A DNA stretch of 48,747 nucleotides from Alloalcanivorax gelatiniphagus (GCF_005938655.1 NZ_VCQT01000016.1:1-48747); one strand, 5' to 3'. Counted from the stretch's first letter, positions 24,363 through 33,239 are shown. The notes: generated from the sequence alone by a model not told the origin. Translations and numbers: made by a program.

Positions 24363-25712
24363 ATGGCGGGCTCGTCCGTAACTTCCGAAGCGATTTTGTT
24401 CTTCGATCAGGAAGGCATTGGCAAAAGCATGCTGTTCTCCGATTTCGAGGCCATTCTGGACGGCATGGTGGGGATGCCCGAGTACGCCGGCCAGGAGCGC
24501 CGCGGCGCCTACTGCCTGGTCAATGGCCGCCTCAAGGTCAAGGCGATGGTGCTGTTTCTGATCGACTTCGACGAGGACGGCATGGCCGACCACACCTGGA
24601 ACGTGCCGCTGCGGCACCTGGCCGAGCACGGCGGCCCGGGCCCGGACATGGGCGCCGGCCCGATCCGGCTGGCCTGCCGCAGCCAGTGCCCGGTGGCCTG
24701 GCACCAGGACCAGCTCTGGGACCCGTCCATGAAGCCCGGCGCCAACGATTTCGTGGCGGCCCGGGACCTGCTGCGCCGGCGCGGCGCCAAGATGGGCCTG
24801 GAAGTGGATGAGGATCTGCCGCCGGCCGGCGAGGTGCCGACCCTGGAAGCGGTGGCCACGGTGAAGCCGCCCCGGGAGGAGGGCGATCCGGAGCGGGTGC
24901 GTCTGGCCCGCACCATCAAGGAATTGCGGCTGCGCATCCATACCCTGGAGACCAGCCAGCGGGAGGAGATGGCCCAGCTGCGCTACGCCCGCCAGCAGAA
25001 GGAAGAAATCCTCAGCGCCCAGTTGGATAAGGTGCTGATGCAGTTCAAGACCCTCAAGTCCCAGAACGCGGCGCTGCGCGAGCAGAACGGCTCGCTCAAG
25101 GCCCAGGTGGAGGCGCTCAACCTCAGCCTGGAGGAACGGGCCGGCCGCGACGCGGAGCAGGGCAGCGAGCTGGAACGGCTCACCGAGCAGTACCGGCTCA
25201 GCCTGGAGCAGCGCCTGGAAGAGGAACGGGCGCGGCTGGCCGATGAAATCCACAGCCGCGAGATGGACGTACTCAACCGGGACGACGTGATCAACCAACT
25301 TCGCGCGGAGATCTCGGAACTGAAGCGGGACCACCTCAAGGAGGCCCACTCCGGCGCCCGCAAGATGCTGGAAAAGCTGGAGGATCTGGGGCTCAGCTTT
25401 ATCGCCTTCCACCCCGGCGCCGGCCATCTGTCGGTGGGCGCCGGGCAAATCGCCGACTACATGAACAACCCCCAGGCGTTCGCCGCGCGCAAATGCCTGG
25501 TCACCGAGGACCACTACCGGGCCTGGCTGGCGCACTACGAAAACCCGGTGTGTCAGGTGTCGGTGGGGCCGGACCAGAAGCCCTGTGGCAAGCGCGTGAT
25601 CCGCGTGGATGTGCCCAACCAGTTCAAGCCCGGCGTGTCCGATTGCAACTCCAACCGGTGCCCGCATTGCCGCTCGGATTCCTCCATCGACAATGTTTTG
25701 AGATTCCGTTGA
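24363..25712 (+). CDS. Coiled-coil protein with C-terminal zinc-ribbon-like cysteines
   Basis: The 449-residue protein has an N-terminal globular part (about 1-150), a long coiled coil (about 175-345, rich in Glu, Arg, Leu and Gln, as in RTIKELRLRIHTLETSQREE) and a C-terminal domain (about 350-449). The last has CQVSVGPDQKPCGK followed by CNSNRCPHC, spacing that suggests a zinc ribbon. No signal peptide or membrane segment is seen, so it is probably cytoplasmic. A homologue lies upstream of the cNMP-rhodanese gene and nadK in pseudomonads, as here. The function is not known to me. Confidence 0.8.
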   Translation: MAGSSVTSEAILFFDQEGIGKSMLFSDFEAILDGMVGMPEYAGQERRGAYCLVNGRLKVKAMVLFLIDFDEDGMADHTWNVPLRHLAEHGGPGPDMGAGPIRLACRSQCPVAWHQDQLWDPSMKPGANDFVAARDLLRRRGAKMGLEVDEDLPPAGEVPTLEAVATVKPPREEGDPERVRLARTIKELRLRIHTLETSQREEMAQLRYARQQKEEILSAQLDKVLMQFKTLKSQNAALREQNGSLKAQVEALNLSLEERAGRDAEQGSELERLTEQYRLSLEQRLEEERARLADEIHSREMDVLNRDDVINQLRAEISELKRDHLKEAHSGARKMLEKLEDLGLSFIAFHPGAGHLSVGAGQIADYMNNPQAFAARKCLVTEDHYRAWLAHYENPVCQVSVGPDQKPCGKRVIRVDVPNQFKPGVSDCNSNRCPHCRSDSSIDNVLRFR

Positions 25713-25846
25713 GGGGACTCGGGATGCCGGCGAGAGGGGGCCGAGAGTCCGCCGTGAGGGATTGGTAAGTTTTTTGCAGGGTACCGGGTGAAGCGTACCG
25801 AAAAAGAATCCGAAACCGAATTTGAAACAGAGGGGAAGGGGTGGTC

Positions 25847-26917
25847 ATGGCCCAATCCATCGACAAACGCCTGCTGCAGACCTTCGTGCCGGTGAATGCC
25901 CTGTCCGGGGACCAGCTCGACTGGTTGCTCGACCAGCAGGAAGTACGCCGCTACGAGGCCGGCGACGTCCTGTTCCGCCAGGGGGACCGGGACAACACCA
26001 CCATTTACCTGCTCAGCGGCCAGGTGGAACTGTTCAGTGAACGGGGCGAACGCAGCGTGGTCAGCGCCGGCGACGGCGCCTCCTGGCACCCGCTCGGCCA
26101 CTTTCAGCCGCGCCGGGACGACTGCCGGGCGCTCACCGAGGTGAGCGTGGTGCGGTTCGACAGCTTCCGGCTGGACACCATCCTGTCCTGGGACCAGTCC
26201 GCCGGCTACGTGATTCTGGACATCAACGCCAACGCCGCCTACCAGCACGACCGGGAATGGATGATCCGGCTGCTCAAGTCCAATCTGTTCCACCGGGTGC
26301 CTCCCTCCAACATTCTGGAAATCTTCCGCCGGCTGCACGCCCGCCGCTGCAAGGAAGGCGAGGCCATCGTGTGCCAGGGCGATGAGGCGGACTGCTGCTA
26401 CATCATCAAGGAAGGCGTGTGCGAGGTGGCCATCGCCCTGGGCGGCCAGAGCGAGGCCACGCCGGTGGCGATGCTGGAAGAGGGCCAATGGTTCGGTGAG
26501 GAGGCGCTGCTGTCCGGCAAACCCCGCAACGCCACCGTGACCATGGCCACCGACGGCGTGCTGATGCGCCTGGACCGCCAGGACTTCGACGCCCTGCTGC
26601 GCGAACCGGTGGTGCACACCGTCAATGCCCGGGATGCCCGGGCCCGCATCGCCGCCGGCGGCCGCTGGCTGGACGTGCGCACCGGTGACGAATTCGACCA
26701 GCAGCACCTGGCGGCGGCCACCAATATGCCGCTCAGCGCCCTGCGTCTGAAGTCCCGGTTGCTGGACCCGGCGCGCCCCTATGTGGCCTATTGCGACACT
26801 GGCCGGCGTAGCGCCACGGCGGCATTTTTGTTAAAAAACGCCGGTCTGGACGTGTTCGTACTGGATGGCGGCCTCAACGCCAATACTGATACGCTGCACG
26901 AATACCTCACCGAATAG
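25847..26917 (+). CDS. Tandem cyclic-nucleotide-binding and rhodanese domain protein
   Basis: The 356-residue protein has two CNB (cAMP-receptor-like) modules, about residues 15-125 (YEAGDVLFRQGDRDNTTIYLLSG) and 140-255 (CKEGEAIVCQGDEADCCYI, then GQWFGEEALLSGKPRNATV). A rhodanese domain follows (about 265-356) with the active-site loop YCDTGRRSATAAFLL. It would couple ligand sensing to sulfur transfer or to a phosphatase-like loop. The second CNB module has FGEEALL and RNATV where nucleotide phosphate is usually bound, and seems more canonical than the first. ATG 25847 has AAGGGG upstream; GTG 25841 is possible. No DNA-binding domain is seen. Confidence 0.85.
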   Translation: MAQSIDKRLLQTFVPVNALSGDQLDWLLDQQEVRRYEAGDVLFRQGDRDNTTIYLLSGQVELFSERGERSVVSAGDGASWHPLGHFQPRRDDCRALTEVSVVRFDSFRLDTILSWDQSAGYVILDINANAAYQHDREWMIRLLKSNLFHRVPPSNILEIFRRLHARRCKEGEAIVCQGDEADCCYIIKEGVCEVAIALGGQSEATPVAMLEEGQWFGEEALLSGKPRNATVTMATDGVLMRLDRQDFDALLREPVVHTVNARDARARIAAGGRWLDVRTGDEFDQQHLAAATNMPLSALRLKSRLLDPARPYVAYCDTGRRSATAAFLLKNAGLDVFVLDGGLNANTDTLHEYLTE

Positions 26918-26963
26918 CCGCCCCCGCACCGCCGGGGCCGGCCCTGGCAACGGGCCCCGGAAC

Positions 26964-27854
26964 GTGACGCAAGACAAATTCCGCCTGATCGGGCTGATCG
27001 CCCGCTCGGAAAGTGAACAGGCGCTGTACTCCATGCGTCAGCTGATCCATTTCCTGCACGGCCGCGACTGCACCGTGATCCTGGAAAGGAGCATCGCCGA
27101 CAGTCTGCCGGAAATGGGGCTGCAAGCCGCCAGCGCCGCCCAGATGGGCGACAGCTGTGACCTGGTGATCGTGATCGGCGGCGACGGCAGCCTGCTGGGC
27201 GCCGCCCGCGCCCTGGCCCGCTACGACATCCCGGTGCTGGGCATCAACCGTGGCCACCTGGGCTTTCTCACCGACATCCTGCCCTCGGAAATCGAATCCC
27301 GGGTGGGCCAGGTGCTGGACGGCGACTACACCACCGAGCGCCGCTTTCTGCTCGACATGGAAGTGCGCCGGGGCAAGACCGTGATGGGCGAGGGCAGCGC
27401 CCTCAACGACGTGGTGCTGCTGTCCGGTGACAGCGTGCACATGATCGACTTTGAACTGACCATCGACGGCCACTTCGTCTACGCCCAGCGCTCCGACGGC
27501 CTGATCGTCTCCACCCCCACCGGCTCCACCGCCTACGCCCTGTCCGGCGGCGGCCCCATCATGCACCCGCGCCTCAACGCCATGGTGATGGTGCCGCTCA
27601 ACCCCCACACCCTGACCAGCCGGCCCCTGGTGGTGGACGGCGACAGCGAAATCAAGATCAAGATCACCACCGAAAAGGTGAACCCCCTGGTCAGCTGCGA
27701 CGGCACCGCCGGCATCCGCCTGAAAGTGGACGACGTCATCGCCATCCGCAAAAAACCCCACCGCCTCCAGCTCATCCACCCCCCGGGCCACGACTTCTAC
27801 CAGGCCTGCAGATCCAAGCTCGGCTGGAGCACCCGCCCCGGCGACGGGAATTAG
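26964..27854 (+). CDS. nadK: NAD kinase
   Basis: NadK phosphorylates NAD to NADP. The 296-residue protein has the signature VIVIGGDGSLLGAARALAR near residue 72, GINRGHLGFLTDI, NDVVLLSG and the second family motif DGLIVSTPTGSTAYALSGGGP. GTG 26964 is chosen because the family starts just before FRLIGLIAR and pseudomonad NadK proteins have about 295 residues; the in-frame upstream start lies inside the previous gene. A CAAGC-type heptamer array begins 4 nt after the stop codon. Confidence 0.95.
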   Translation: MTQDKFRLIGLIARSESEQALYSMRQLIHFLHGRDCTVILERSIADSLPEMGLQAASAAQMGDSCDLVIVIGGDGSLLGAARALARYDIPVLGINRGHLGFLTDILPSEIESRVGQVLDGDYTTERRFLLDMEVRRGKTVMGEGSALNDVVLLSGDSVHMIDFELTIDGHFVYAQRSDGLIVSTPTGSTAYALSGGGPIMHPRLNAMVMVPLNPHTLTSRPLVVDGDSEIKIKITTEKVNPLVSCDGTAGIRLKVDDVIAIRKKPHRLQLIHPPGHDFYQACRSKLGWSTRPGDGN

Positions 27855-27857
27855 GCG

Positions 27858-28195
27858 GCTGCAAGCCTCAAGCTTCAAGCCGCAGGCAGGCCGTGGAGGG
27901 CGGAGGGGCCGTGCCAGCAAGCGCCAGTTGAAAGTTAAAAGTTCAAAGTTAAAACGCGGGTTGGGCGCGTGGGGCGGCGAGGCCGTGCCCACGTTCAGGG
28001 TGGCCACAATCTCCAAGCTCCAAGCCACAAGCCACCCCATACCGGCCGCAGGCCGCGGCAGCCCCTCTCAGCCAGGCCCTTTCAACTTTTAACTTTAAAC
28101 TTTGAACTGGCCCGTTCCCGGCACGGCCTGCCCGCAGCTTGTAGCTTGTAGCTTGCCCCTTGAAGCTTGCCGCCCTTGCATCCTGTATCCTACCC
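27858..28195. repeat. Nested double inverted heptamer-array element
   Basis: Outer arms are CAAGCNN type (27858-27884 and 28131-28172). Inside them lie GGGGCCGTGCC (27905-27915) and CCCGGCACGGCC (28117-28128), then inner GTTGAAA-type arms (27927-27954 with four 7-mers; 28079-28107 with complements). The centre holds a third CAAGC-type array (28011-28034). A CAGGATR-type half arm ends the region (28177-28195). It fills the 377-nt gap between nadK and yeaC; no gene is present. Confidence 0.85.
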
Positions 28196-28231
28196 CCCAT
28201 TCTCTAAGCACAACCTGGACAGGTACCCGCG

Positions 28232-28516
28232 ATGTCTTCCGCTCCATCTTTTGACCAGATGATCGATGCCATGACCATGGAGGTCTGGCACAACATGCGC
28301 ACCGCCGTGGAGACCGGCCGTTGGCCGGATGGGCGGGCGGTGAGTGATGAGCAGCGTCAGCTGTGTCTGCAGGCGGTGATCGCCTGGGAGGCGCGCAATC
28401 TGCCCGAGGAAGAGCGTACCGGTTACGTGCCCAGCCACTGCAAGAGCCAGGACAGCGACCAAGCGGCGGAGCAGCCGGTGTCACTGCGTCCGGCCGGCGG
28501 CAAAGGAGAACACTGA
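28232..28516 (+). CDS. yeaC: DUF1315 (YeaC) family protein
   Basis: A 94-residue protein starting SFDQMIDAMTMEVWHNMRTAVETG, with WPDGR and LCLQAVIAWEARNLPEEERTGYV; these are characteristic of the small YeaC/DUF1315 family. Function unknown. Its stop overlaps the pepN start (TGATG), so it is translationally coupled to aminopeptidase N. The same gene pair is found in pseudomonads. Confidence 0.85.
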   Translation: MSSAPSFDQMIDAMTMEVWHNMRTAVETGRWPDGRAVSDEQRQLCLQAVIAWEARNLPEEERTGYVPSHCKSQDSDQAAEQPVSLRPAGGKGEH

Positions 28517-31149
28517 TGAGAGACGGCAATCCCAATCCGGTCACCCGGCTGAGCGACTATCGGCCGCCGGCGTTCCTGGTGTCCGACACCCGCCTGGACG
28601 TGGACCTGCGCGACGGCCACGCCCTGGTCACCGCCGATCTGACCCTGGCCCGCAACCCGGCCCGGGACGACCGGCCCACGGAGCTGGTGCTGGACGGCGA
28701 ACACCTGGACCTGCGTTCGGTGGTGCTGGACGGCCGCGAACTGGCCCCCGGGGATGACTACCGCCTGGACGGCCCCCGGCTGATCGTGCCGAACGCGCCG
28801 CAGGCCTTCACCCTGACCACCGTGGTACGCATCGAGCCGGAGAAGAACACCGCCCTGGAAGGCCTGTACCGCTCCAACGGCATGTACTGCACCCAGTGCG
28901 AGGCGGAGGGCTTCCGCCGCATCACTTTCTTCCCGGACCGGCCGGACGTGCTCAGCCGCTTCACCACCACCATCCACGCCGACAAGAGCGCCTACCCGCT
29001 GCTGCTTTCCAATGGCAACCCGGTGGACGCCGGCGACGAGGAGGGCGGCCGCCATTTCGCCACCTGGGAAGACCCCTTCCCCAAACCCTGTTACCTGTTC
29101 GCCCTGGTGGCCGGCGACCTGGCCTGCCTGTCGGACACCTTCACCACCGCCTCCGGCCGTGAAGTGGCCCTGCGCCTGTACGCCGAGCACCGCGACCTGG
29201 ACAAGCTCGACCACGCCATGGACTCCCTGAAGCGCTCCATGGCCTGGGACGAAAAGGTGTTCGGCCGCGAGTACGACCTGGACATCTTCCAGATCGTGGC
29301 GGTGAGCCATTTCAATATGGGCGCCATGGAGAACAAGGGCCTCAATATCTTCAACACCTCCTGCGTGCTGGCCCATCCGGCCACCACCACCGACGCCGGC
29401 TTCGAGCGGGTGGAATCGGTGGTCGCCCACGAATACTTCCACAACTGGAGCGGCAACCGGGTGACCTGCCGGGACTGGTTCCAGCTCAGCCTCAAGGAAG
29501 GCTTCACCGTGTTCCGTGACCAGGAATTTTCCTCGGACATGAACTCCCGGGCGGTGGTGCGCGTGGAGAACGTGGACTTCCTGATCAACAACCAGTTTCC
29601 CGAGGACCAGGGCCCCATGGCCCACCCGGTGCGGCCCGCCGAATACCAGAAGATCGACAACTTCTACACCCTGACGGTGTACGAGAAGGGCGCCGAGATC
29701 GTGCGCATGCAGAGCGAACTGCTGGGCGCCGAGGATTTCCGCCGCGCCACCGATCTGTACTTCGAGCGGTTCGACGGCCAGGCGGTCACCTGCGACGATT
29801 TCGTGGCTTGCATGGAGCAGGTCTCCGGCCTGGACCTGAGCCAGTTCAAACGCTGGTATGCTCAGGCCGGCACCCCGGTGCTCACCGTCACCGACGACTA
29901 CGCGGACGGCGAATACCGCCTGACCCTCGAACAGCACACCCCGGCCACCCCCGGCCAGCCGGATAAGCAGCCGCTGATGATTCCGGTGAAGCTGGCGCTG
30001 CTGGACGGGCAGGGCGCCGCCCTGCCGCTGGACCGGGACGGCCGCACCGAGACCGTGTTGATTCTGCGCCAGGCCCGGGAAACCCTGACCTTCCCGGCGC
30101 CCGCCCGGCCCACGCCGTCGCTGCTGCGCGGCTTCTCGGCGCCGGTGTCGCTGCGCTATGACTTCGACGAAACCCAGCTCAACACCCTGCTGGCCCACGA
30201 CAGTGACGGCTTCTGCCGCTGGGACGCCGCCCAGCGCCTGTACTTCGCCGCCCTGGCGCGCATCGTCGACGGCGGCGAAACGCCGGCGCAGCAGATCCAG
30301 CGCCTGATGCCGGTGATCGAGCAGGTCATCGCCCGTGCCGACGAGGACCCGGCCCAGGCCGCCCTGCTGCTGACCCTGCCCGCCGAGAACGCGGTGGGCG
30401 ACCGGCACACGCCGCTGCACCCGCAGCGGGTGCACGCCGCCGTCAGCGGCCTGCGCGCCGCGCTCGGCGAGGCGCTGGCCGACGCCTGGTGGCGCCTGGC
30501 CGAGGGCCTGCGCGAAAGCGACTACCAGGGCGACGGCGCCGCCATGGGCCGGCGCCGGCTGCGCCAGGTGGCGCTGGGCTATCTGGCCGCCGCCGCCGGC
30601 GCCGGCCAGGTGGACCCGGAGCCCCTGGTGGCCCACCTGGGCGACACCCTGGCGGCGCCCACCTGCATGACCGAGGAACTGGGCGCCCTGCGCGCCCTGG
30701 TGCACCACCGGCTGCCCGGCCACCAGGCGGCGCTGGAGGCCTTCGGCGAGCGCTGGCGGGACGAGGCCTTGGTCATGGATCAGTGGTTCGGCATCCAGGC
30801 CACGGTCCCGGGCCCGGACACCGTGGCCCGGGCGGAGGCGCTGCTGGCCCACCCGGCCTTCGAATGGACCCTGCCCAACCGGGTGCGGGCGGTGATCGCC
30901 ACCCTGGTCAACGCCAACCCCTCCGCCTTCCACGCGCCGGATGGCAGCGGTTACCGGCTGTTCACCCGGGCCCTGAAAAAGCTCGACGGCATCAACCCGC
31001 AGATCGCCGCCCGGCTGGCCAACGGCGCCGCCCGCCTCAAGCGCCTGGAACCGGGGCTCGCCGCCCAGCTCGGCGACGCCCTGCGCGAACTGCGCCCCGG
31101 CGCCTCCGCCAACCTGGCCGAAGTGCTGGACCGCATCCTCGACGCCTGA
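28516..31149 (+). CDS. pepN: Aminopeptidase N (M1 family)
   Basis: A zinc metallopeptidase that removes N-terminal residues from peptides in the cytoplasm. The 877 residues compare with 870 in E. coli PepN. Key motifs: substrate-binding GAMENKGL, zinc motif HEYFHNWSGNR starting at residue 305 with the second Glu in LKEGFTVFRDQEFSSD, and the catalytic Tyr region YEKGAEIVRM. The C-terminal half is the helical domain of the M1 bacterial type. ATG 28516 has AAAGGAGAA upstream; the longer frame begins inside yeaC. Confidence 0.96.
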   Translation: MRDGNPNPVTRLSDYRPPAFLVSDTRLDVDLRDGHALVTADLTLARNPARDDRPTELVLDGEHLDLRSVVLDGRELAPGDDYRLDGPRLIVPNAPQAFTLTTVVRIEPEKNTALEGLYRSNGMYCTQCEAEGFRRITFFPDRPDVLSRFTTTIHADKSAYPLLLSNGNPVDAGDEEGGRHFATWEDPFPKPCYLFALVAGDLACLSDTFTTASGREVALRLYAEHRDLDKLDHAMDSLKRSMAWDEKVFGREYDLDIFQIVAVSHFNMGAMENKGLNIFNTSCVLAHPATTTDAGFERVESVVAHEYFHNWSGNRVTCRDWFQLSLKEGFTVFRDQEFSSDMNSRAVVRVENVDFLINNQFPEDQGPMAHPVRPAEYQKIDNFYTLTVYEKGAEIVRMQSELLGAEDFRRATDLYFERFDGQAVTCDDFVACMEQVSGLDLSQFKRWYAQAGTPVLTVTDDYADGEYRLTLEQHTPATPGQPDKQPLMIPVKLALLDGQGAALPLDRDGRTETVLILRQARETLTFPAPARPTPSLLRGFSAPVSLRYDFDETQLNTLLAHDSDGFCRWDAAQRLYFAALARIVDGGETPAQQIQRLMPVIEQVIARADEDPAQAALLLTLPAENAVGDRHTPLHPQRVHAAVSGLRAALGEALADAWWRLAEGLRESDYQGDGAAMGRRRLRQVALGYLAAAAGAGQVDPEPLVAHLGDTLAAPTCMTEELGALRALVHHRLPGHQAALEAFGERWRDEALVMDQWFGIQATVPGPDTVARAEALLAHPAFEWTLPNRVRAVIATLVNANPSAFHAPDGSGYRLFTRALKKLDGINPQIAARLANGAARLKRLEPGLAAQLGDALRELRPGASANLAEVLDRILDA

Positions 31150-31153
31150 ACCC

Positions 31154-31284
31154 ATCGCGGCTAAAGCCGCTCCTACACCAAGCTCTCATTGTAGGAGCGG
31201 CTTCACCCGCGCCCCCCAAAGCCCTGTAGGAGCGGCTTCAGCCGCGATCCCCCAAGCCCCCGTAGGAGCGGCTTTAGCCGCGAT
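31154..31284. repeat. REP cluster 6, four units
   Basis: One unit in reverse orientation (31154-31176) and three forward units starting at 31191, 31226 and 31262, spaced about 35 nt apart. The second unit is diverged (CTTCACCCGC). It is followed without gap by a CAGGATR heptamer arm. Confidence 0.9.
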
Positions 31285-31285
31285 A

Positions 31286-31449
31286 CAGGCTTCAGGATGC
31301 AGGATACAGCCGCGAGAAAGCCCTTACCGACGGCAGGGGCCGGCACCCGCGCGGAAGCCCCCGCCCCGGTTTCAGCGCGGAGCACACCCCCGCGCGGCCC
31401 CGCCCAAACGATCCCCGCGCCTGCACCCTGTATCCTTCATCCTGCATCC
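31286..31449. repeat. Inverted heptamer-array element, CAGGATR family (locus C1)
   Basis: The left arm has CAGGCTT, CAGGATG, CAGGATA, CAG (31286-31309); the right arm (31420-31449) is its complement with CACCCTG, TATCCTT, CATCCTG and CATCC. The core of about 110 nt is GC-rich. It lies between pepN and pyrD, just upstream of the pyrD promoter. Confidence 0.8.
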
Positions 31450-31493
31450 AGCCCCTCGCATCACCCGGCCTGTATCGCGGGCGCCGGTGCCCG

Positions 31494-31499
31494 TATAAT
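31494..31499 (+). promoter_or_regulatory. -10 box of pyrD
   Basis: A perfect TATAAT 30 nt before the pyrD GTG. The expected -35 position (31471-31476, TGTATC) is a weak match. Confidence 0.5.
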
Positions 31500-31528
31500 C
31501 GCCGCGCCGATCGTTCTGGAGCCGCCCC

Positions 31529-32527
31529 GTGCTGTATCGCCTTGCCCGCCCGCTGCTGTTTTCCCTGTCCGCCGAACAGGCCCATGACCTGACCCTGGAC
31601 CTGTTGCGCCGGGGCGCCGGCCGGTTGCTGCCCGGCGCGCCGCCGGCGAAGCCGGTGGCGGTGATGGGGCTGTCGTTTCCCAATCCGGTGGGGTTGGCCG
31701 CCGGGCTCGACAAGAACGGCGACTGCATCGACGGCCTGGCGGAGCTGGGCTTCGGTTTCCTGGAGGTGGGCACGGTGACCCCCCGGCCCCAGCCGGGCAA
31801 CCCGAAACCGCGCCTGTTCCGCCTGCCCGAGGCCGACGCCATCATCAACCGCATGGGCTTCAACAACCACGGCGTGGACGCCCTGGTGGCCAATGTGCGC
31901 GCCAGCCGCTATCAGGGCGTGCTGGGTATCAATATCGGCAAGAACAAGGACACCCCGGTGGAGCGGGCGGTGGACGATTATCTGCTCTGCCAGGAAAAGG
32001 TCCACGCCCTGGCCAGTTACCTGGTGGTCAATGTGTCGTCCCCCAACACCCCGGGCCTGCGCAGCCTGCAGCACGGCGAAGCCCTGGATGGCCTGCTTGG
32101 CACCCTGCGCGAGGCGCAGACCCGGCTGGACCAGCAAAACGGCAAACGGGTGCCCCTGGTGATCAAGATCGCCCCGGACAACAGCGAACAGGAGCTGGCC
32201 GCCATGGCGGAGGCGTTCGTGCGCCACGGCATCGATGGTGTCTGCGTGGGCAACACCACCCTGGAACGGCCCGGCGTGGAACGCCTGACCCACGGCGGCG
32301 AGCAGGGCGGCCTCAGCGGCGCCCCCCTCAAACCCATCGCCGACCGGGCCCTGGAGACCATGGCCCGCGCCCTGGACGGCCGCCTGCCGATCATCGGCGT
32401 CGGCGGCATCCAGAGCGACGCCGACGCCCTCGACAAACAACGCCTCGGCGCGGACCTGGTGCAGGTTTATTCGGGTTTGATTTATCGGGGTCCCGGGTTG
32501 GTTCGGGAGATTGTTCGGGGTTGGTAA
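31529..32527 (+). CDS. pyrD: Dihydroorotate dehydrogenase (quinone), class 2
   Basis: A membrane-associated flavoenzyme that oxidises dihydroorotate to orotate with ubiquinone in pyrimidine synthesis. Its 332 residues carry the amphipathic N-terminal helix region, [27 protein letters not shown], the catalytic [15 protein letters not shown] (Ser base of class 2) and the FMN-binding GVGGIQS. GTG 31529 follows GGAG at 7 nt. The order pyrD, rmf, rlmKL is also found in pseudomonads. Confidence 0.96.
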   Translation: MLYRLARPLLFSLSAEQAHDLTLDLLRRGAGRLLPGAPPAKPVAVMGLSFPNPVGLAAGLDKNGDCIDGLAELGFGFLEVGTVTPRPQPGNPKPRLFRLPEADAIINRMGFNNHGVDALVANVRASRYQGVLGINIGKNKDTPVERAVDDYLLCQEKVHALASYLVVNVSSPNTPGLRSLQHGEALDGLLGTLREAQTRLDQQNGKRVPLVIKIAPDNSEQELAAMAEAFVRHGIDGVCVGNTTLERPGVERLTHGGEQGGLSGAPLKPIADRALETMARALDGRLPIIGVGGIQSDADALDKQRLGADLVQVYSGLIYRGPGLVREIVRGW

Positions 32528-32532
32528 GGGCA

Positions 32533-32677
32533 GTTCAAAGTTGAAAGTTCAAAGTTGAAAGCGCGGACTTGGCCTGAGGTACTCGCAGGCCGTGCCCGCG
32601 CCCATTTCGCGGGCACGGCGTCAACCGTCAGGATGAACCCGGCTCGCGCTTTCAACTTTGAACTTTCAACTTTCAAC
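32533..32677. repeat. Inverted heptamer-array element, GTTGAAA family, with inner hairpin (locus B4)
   Basis: The left arm has GTTCAAA, GTTGAAA, GTTCAAA, GTTGAAA (32533-32560); the right arm has TTTCAAC, TTTGAAC, TTTCAAC, TTTCAAC (32650-32677). GCGCG/CGCGC extend the stem inward. In the loop GCCGTGCCCGCG (32589-32600) and its exact complement (32608-32619) form a 12-bp hairpin with a 7-nt loop. The element starts 6 nt after the pyrD stop. Confidence 0.9.
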
Positions 32678-32684
32678 CGCAATT

Positions 32685-32706
32685 AAAAAGGGCCCGGGAG
32701 GGGCCC
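32685..32706 (-). terminator. Terminator of rmf
   Basis: On the minus strand GGGCCC, loop CTCCC, GGGCCC is followed by TTTTT. It lies about 95 nt downstream of the rmf stop codon. Confidence 0.82.
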
Positions 32707-32799
32707 TGTGGGGTCGACGCGCGAGGCGCCGGCGCTGATCGTTGATCGGGTTGTCAGGTCAGTTCCTTTTGTTGCCGAAATAGGGTCGCTATGGAGCGT

Positions 32800-33000
32800 T
32801 CAAACCCTGAGAGTGTGTATGCCGGCTACGCCGACCATGCCCTGAATCTGGTCGGTGCGGCCTTCACGCCATCCGCGCATCCAGTTACCGCGAGCCTCCA
32901 GTGCGCCGAAAGGGCAGAATTCCCTGGGTCTTCCTCTGAAGCCCGCTTGATAGCCCCGGCTGTAGGCCCGCTCGTCACGGTTGCGTTTTTGTCGCTTCAT
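32800..33000 (-). CDS. rmf: Ribosome modulation factor
   Basis: Rmf converts 70S ribosomes into dormant 100S dimers in stationary phase. The 66-residue protein begins MKRQKRNRDERAYSRGYQAG, followed by GRPREFCPF and NWMRGWREGRTDQ, a clear match to Rmf. It ends GMVGVAGIHTLRV; pseudomonad Rmf proteins carry a similar C-terminal tail that E. coli Rmf (55 residues) lacks. The start at 33000 has AGAGGA upstream. A longer frame upstream is an artefact. It is convergent with pyrD and divergent from rlmKL. Confidence 0.93.
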   Translation of the reverse strand: MKRQKRNRDERAYSRGYQAGFRGRPREFCPFGALEARGNWMRGWREGRTDQIQGMVGVAGIHTLRV

Positions 33001-33100
33001 AGACACTGTCCTCTTTTTCGTCGATCGCAGTGAAAGAACCTGCGCTTGCCGGGACAAAAATCGCCGCCCCGACCGGCACGTTCTCGAAAGCCTCACCTTG

Positions 33101-33129
33101 AGTATCCGAGAGCCGAGGGCGCCTGTCGA
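33101..33129 (-). promoter_or_regulatory. Candidate rmf promoter
   Basis: On the minus strand TCGACA (33129-33124, 5/6 match) and GATACT (33106-33101, 4/6) are separated by 17 nt. The leader to the rmf start would be about 94 nt. Confidence 0.45.
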
Positions 33130-33239
33130 ATAACAACTGGCCATAATGAAAGCGCGTGTTAAGCACATGACGCATAATGGACACTTTGATGAAATGGGCT
33201 GAAAAATCAGCGCCATCAAGTACTTAAAAGGCAAAATCG

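Noticed and set aside
24178-24381. 67-codon open frame before the coiled-coil gene
   Set aside because: It has no ribosome binding site, overlaps the start of the real gene in another frame and shows no convincing protein composition.
28423-31155. 910-codon minus-strand frame opposite pepN
   Set aside because: It mirrors the pepN reading frame almost end to end; pepN has all M1 peptidase motifs, while this translation has none.
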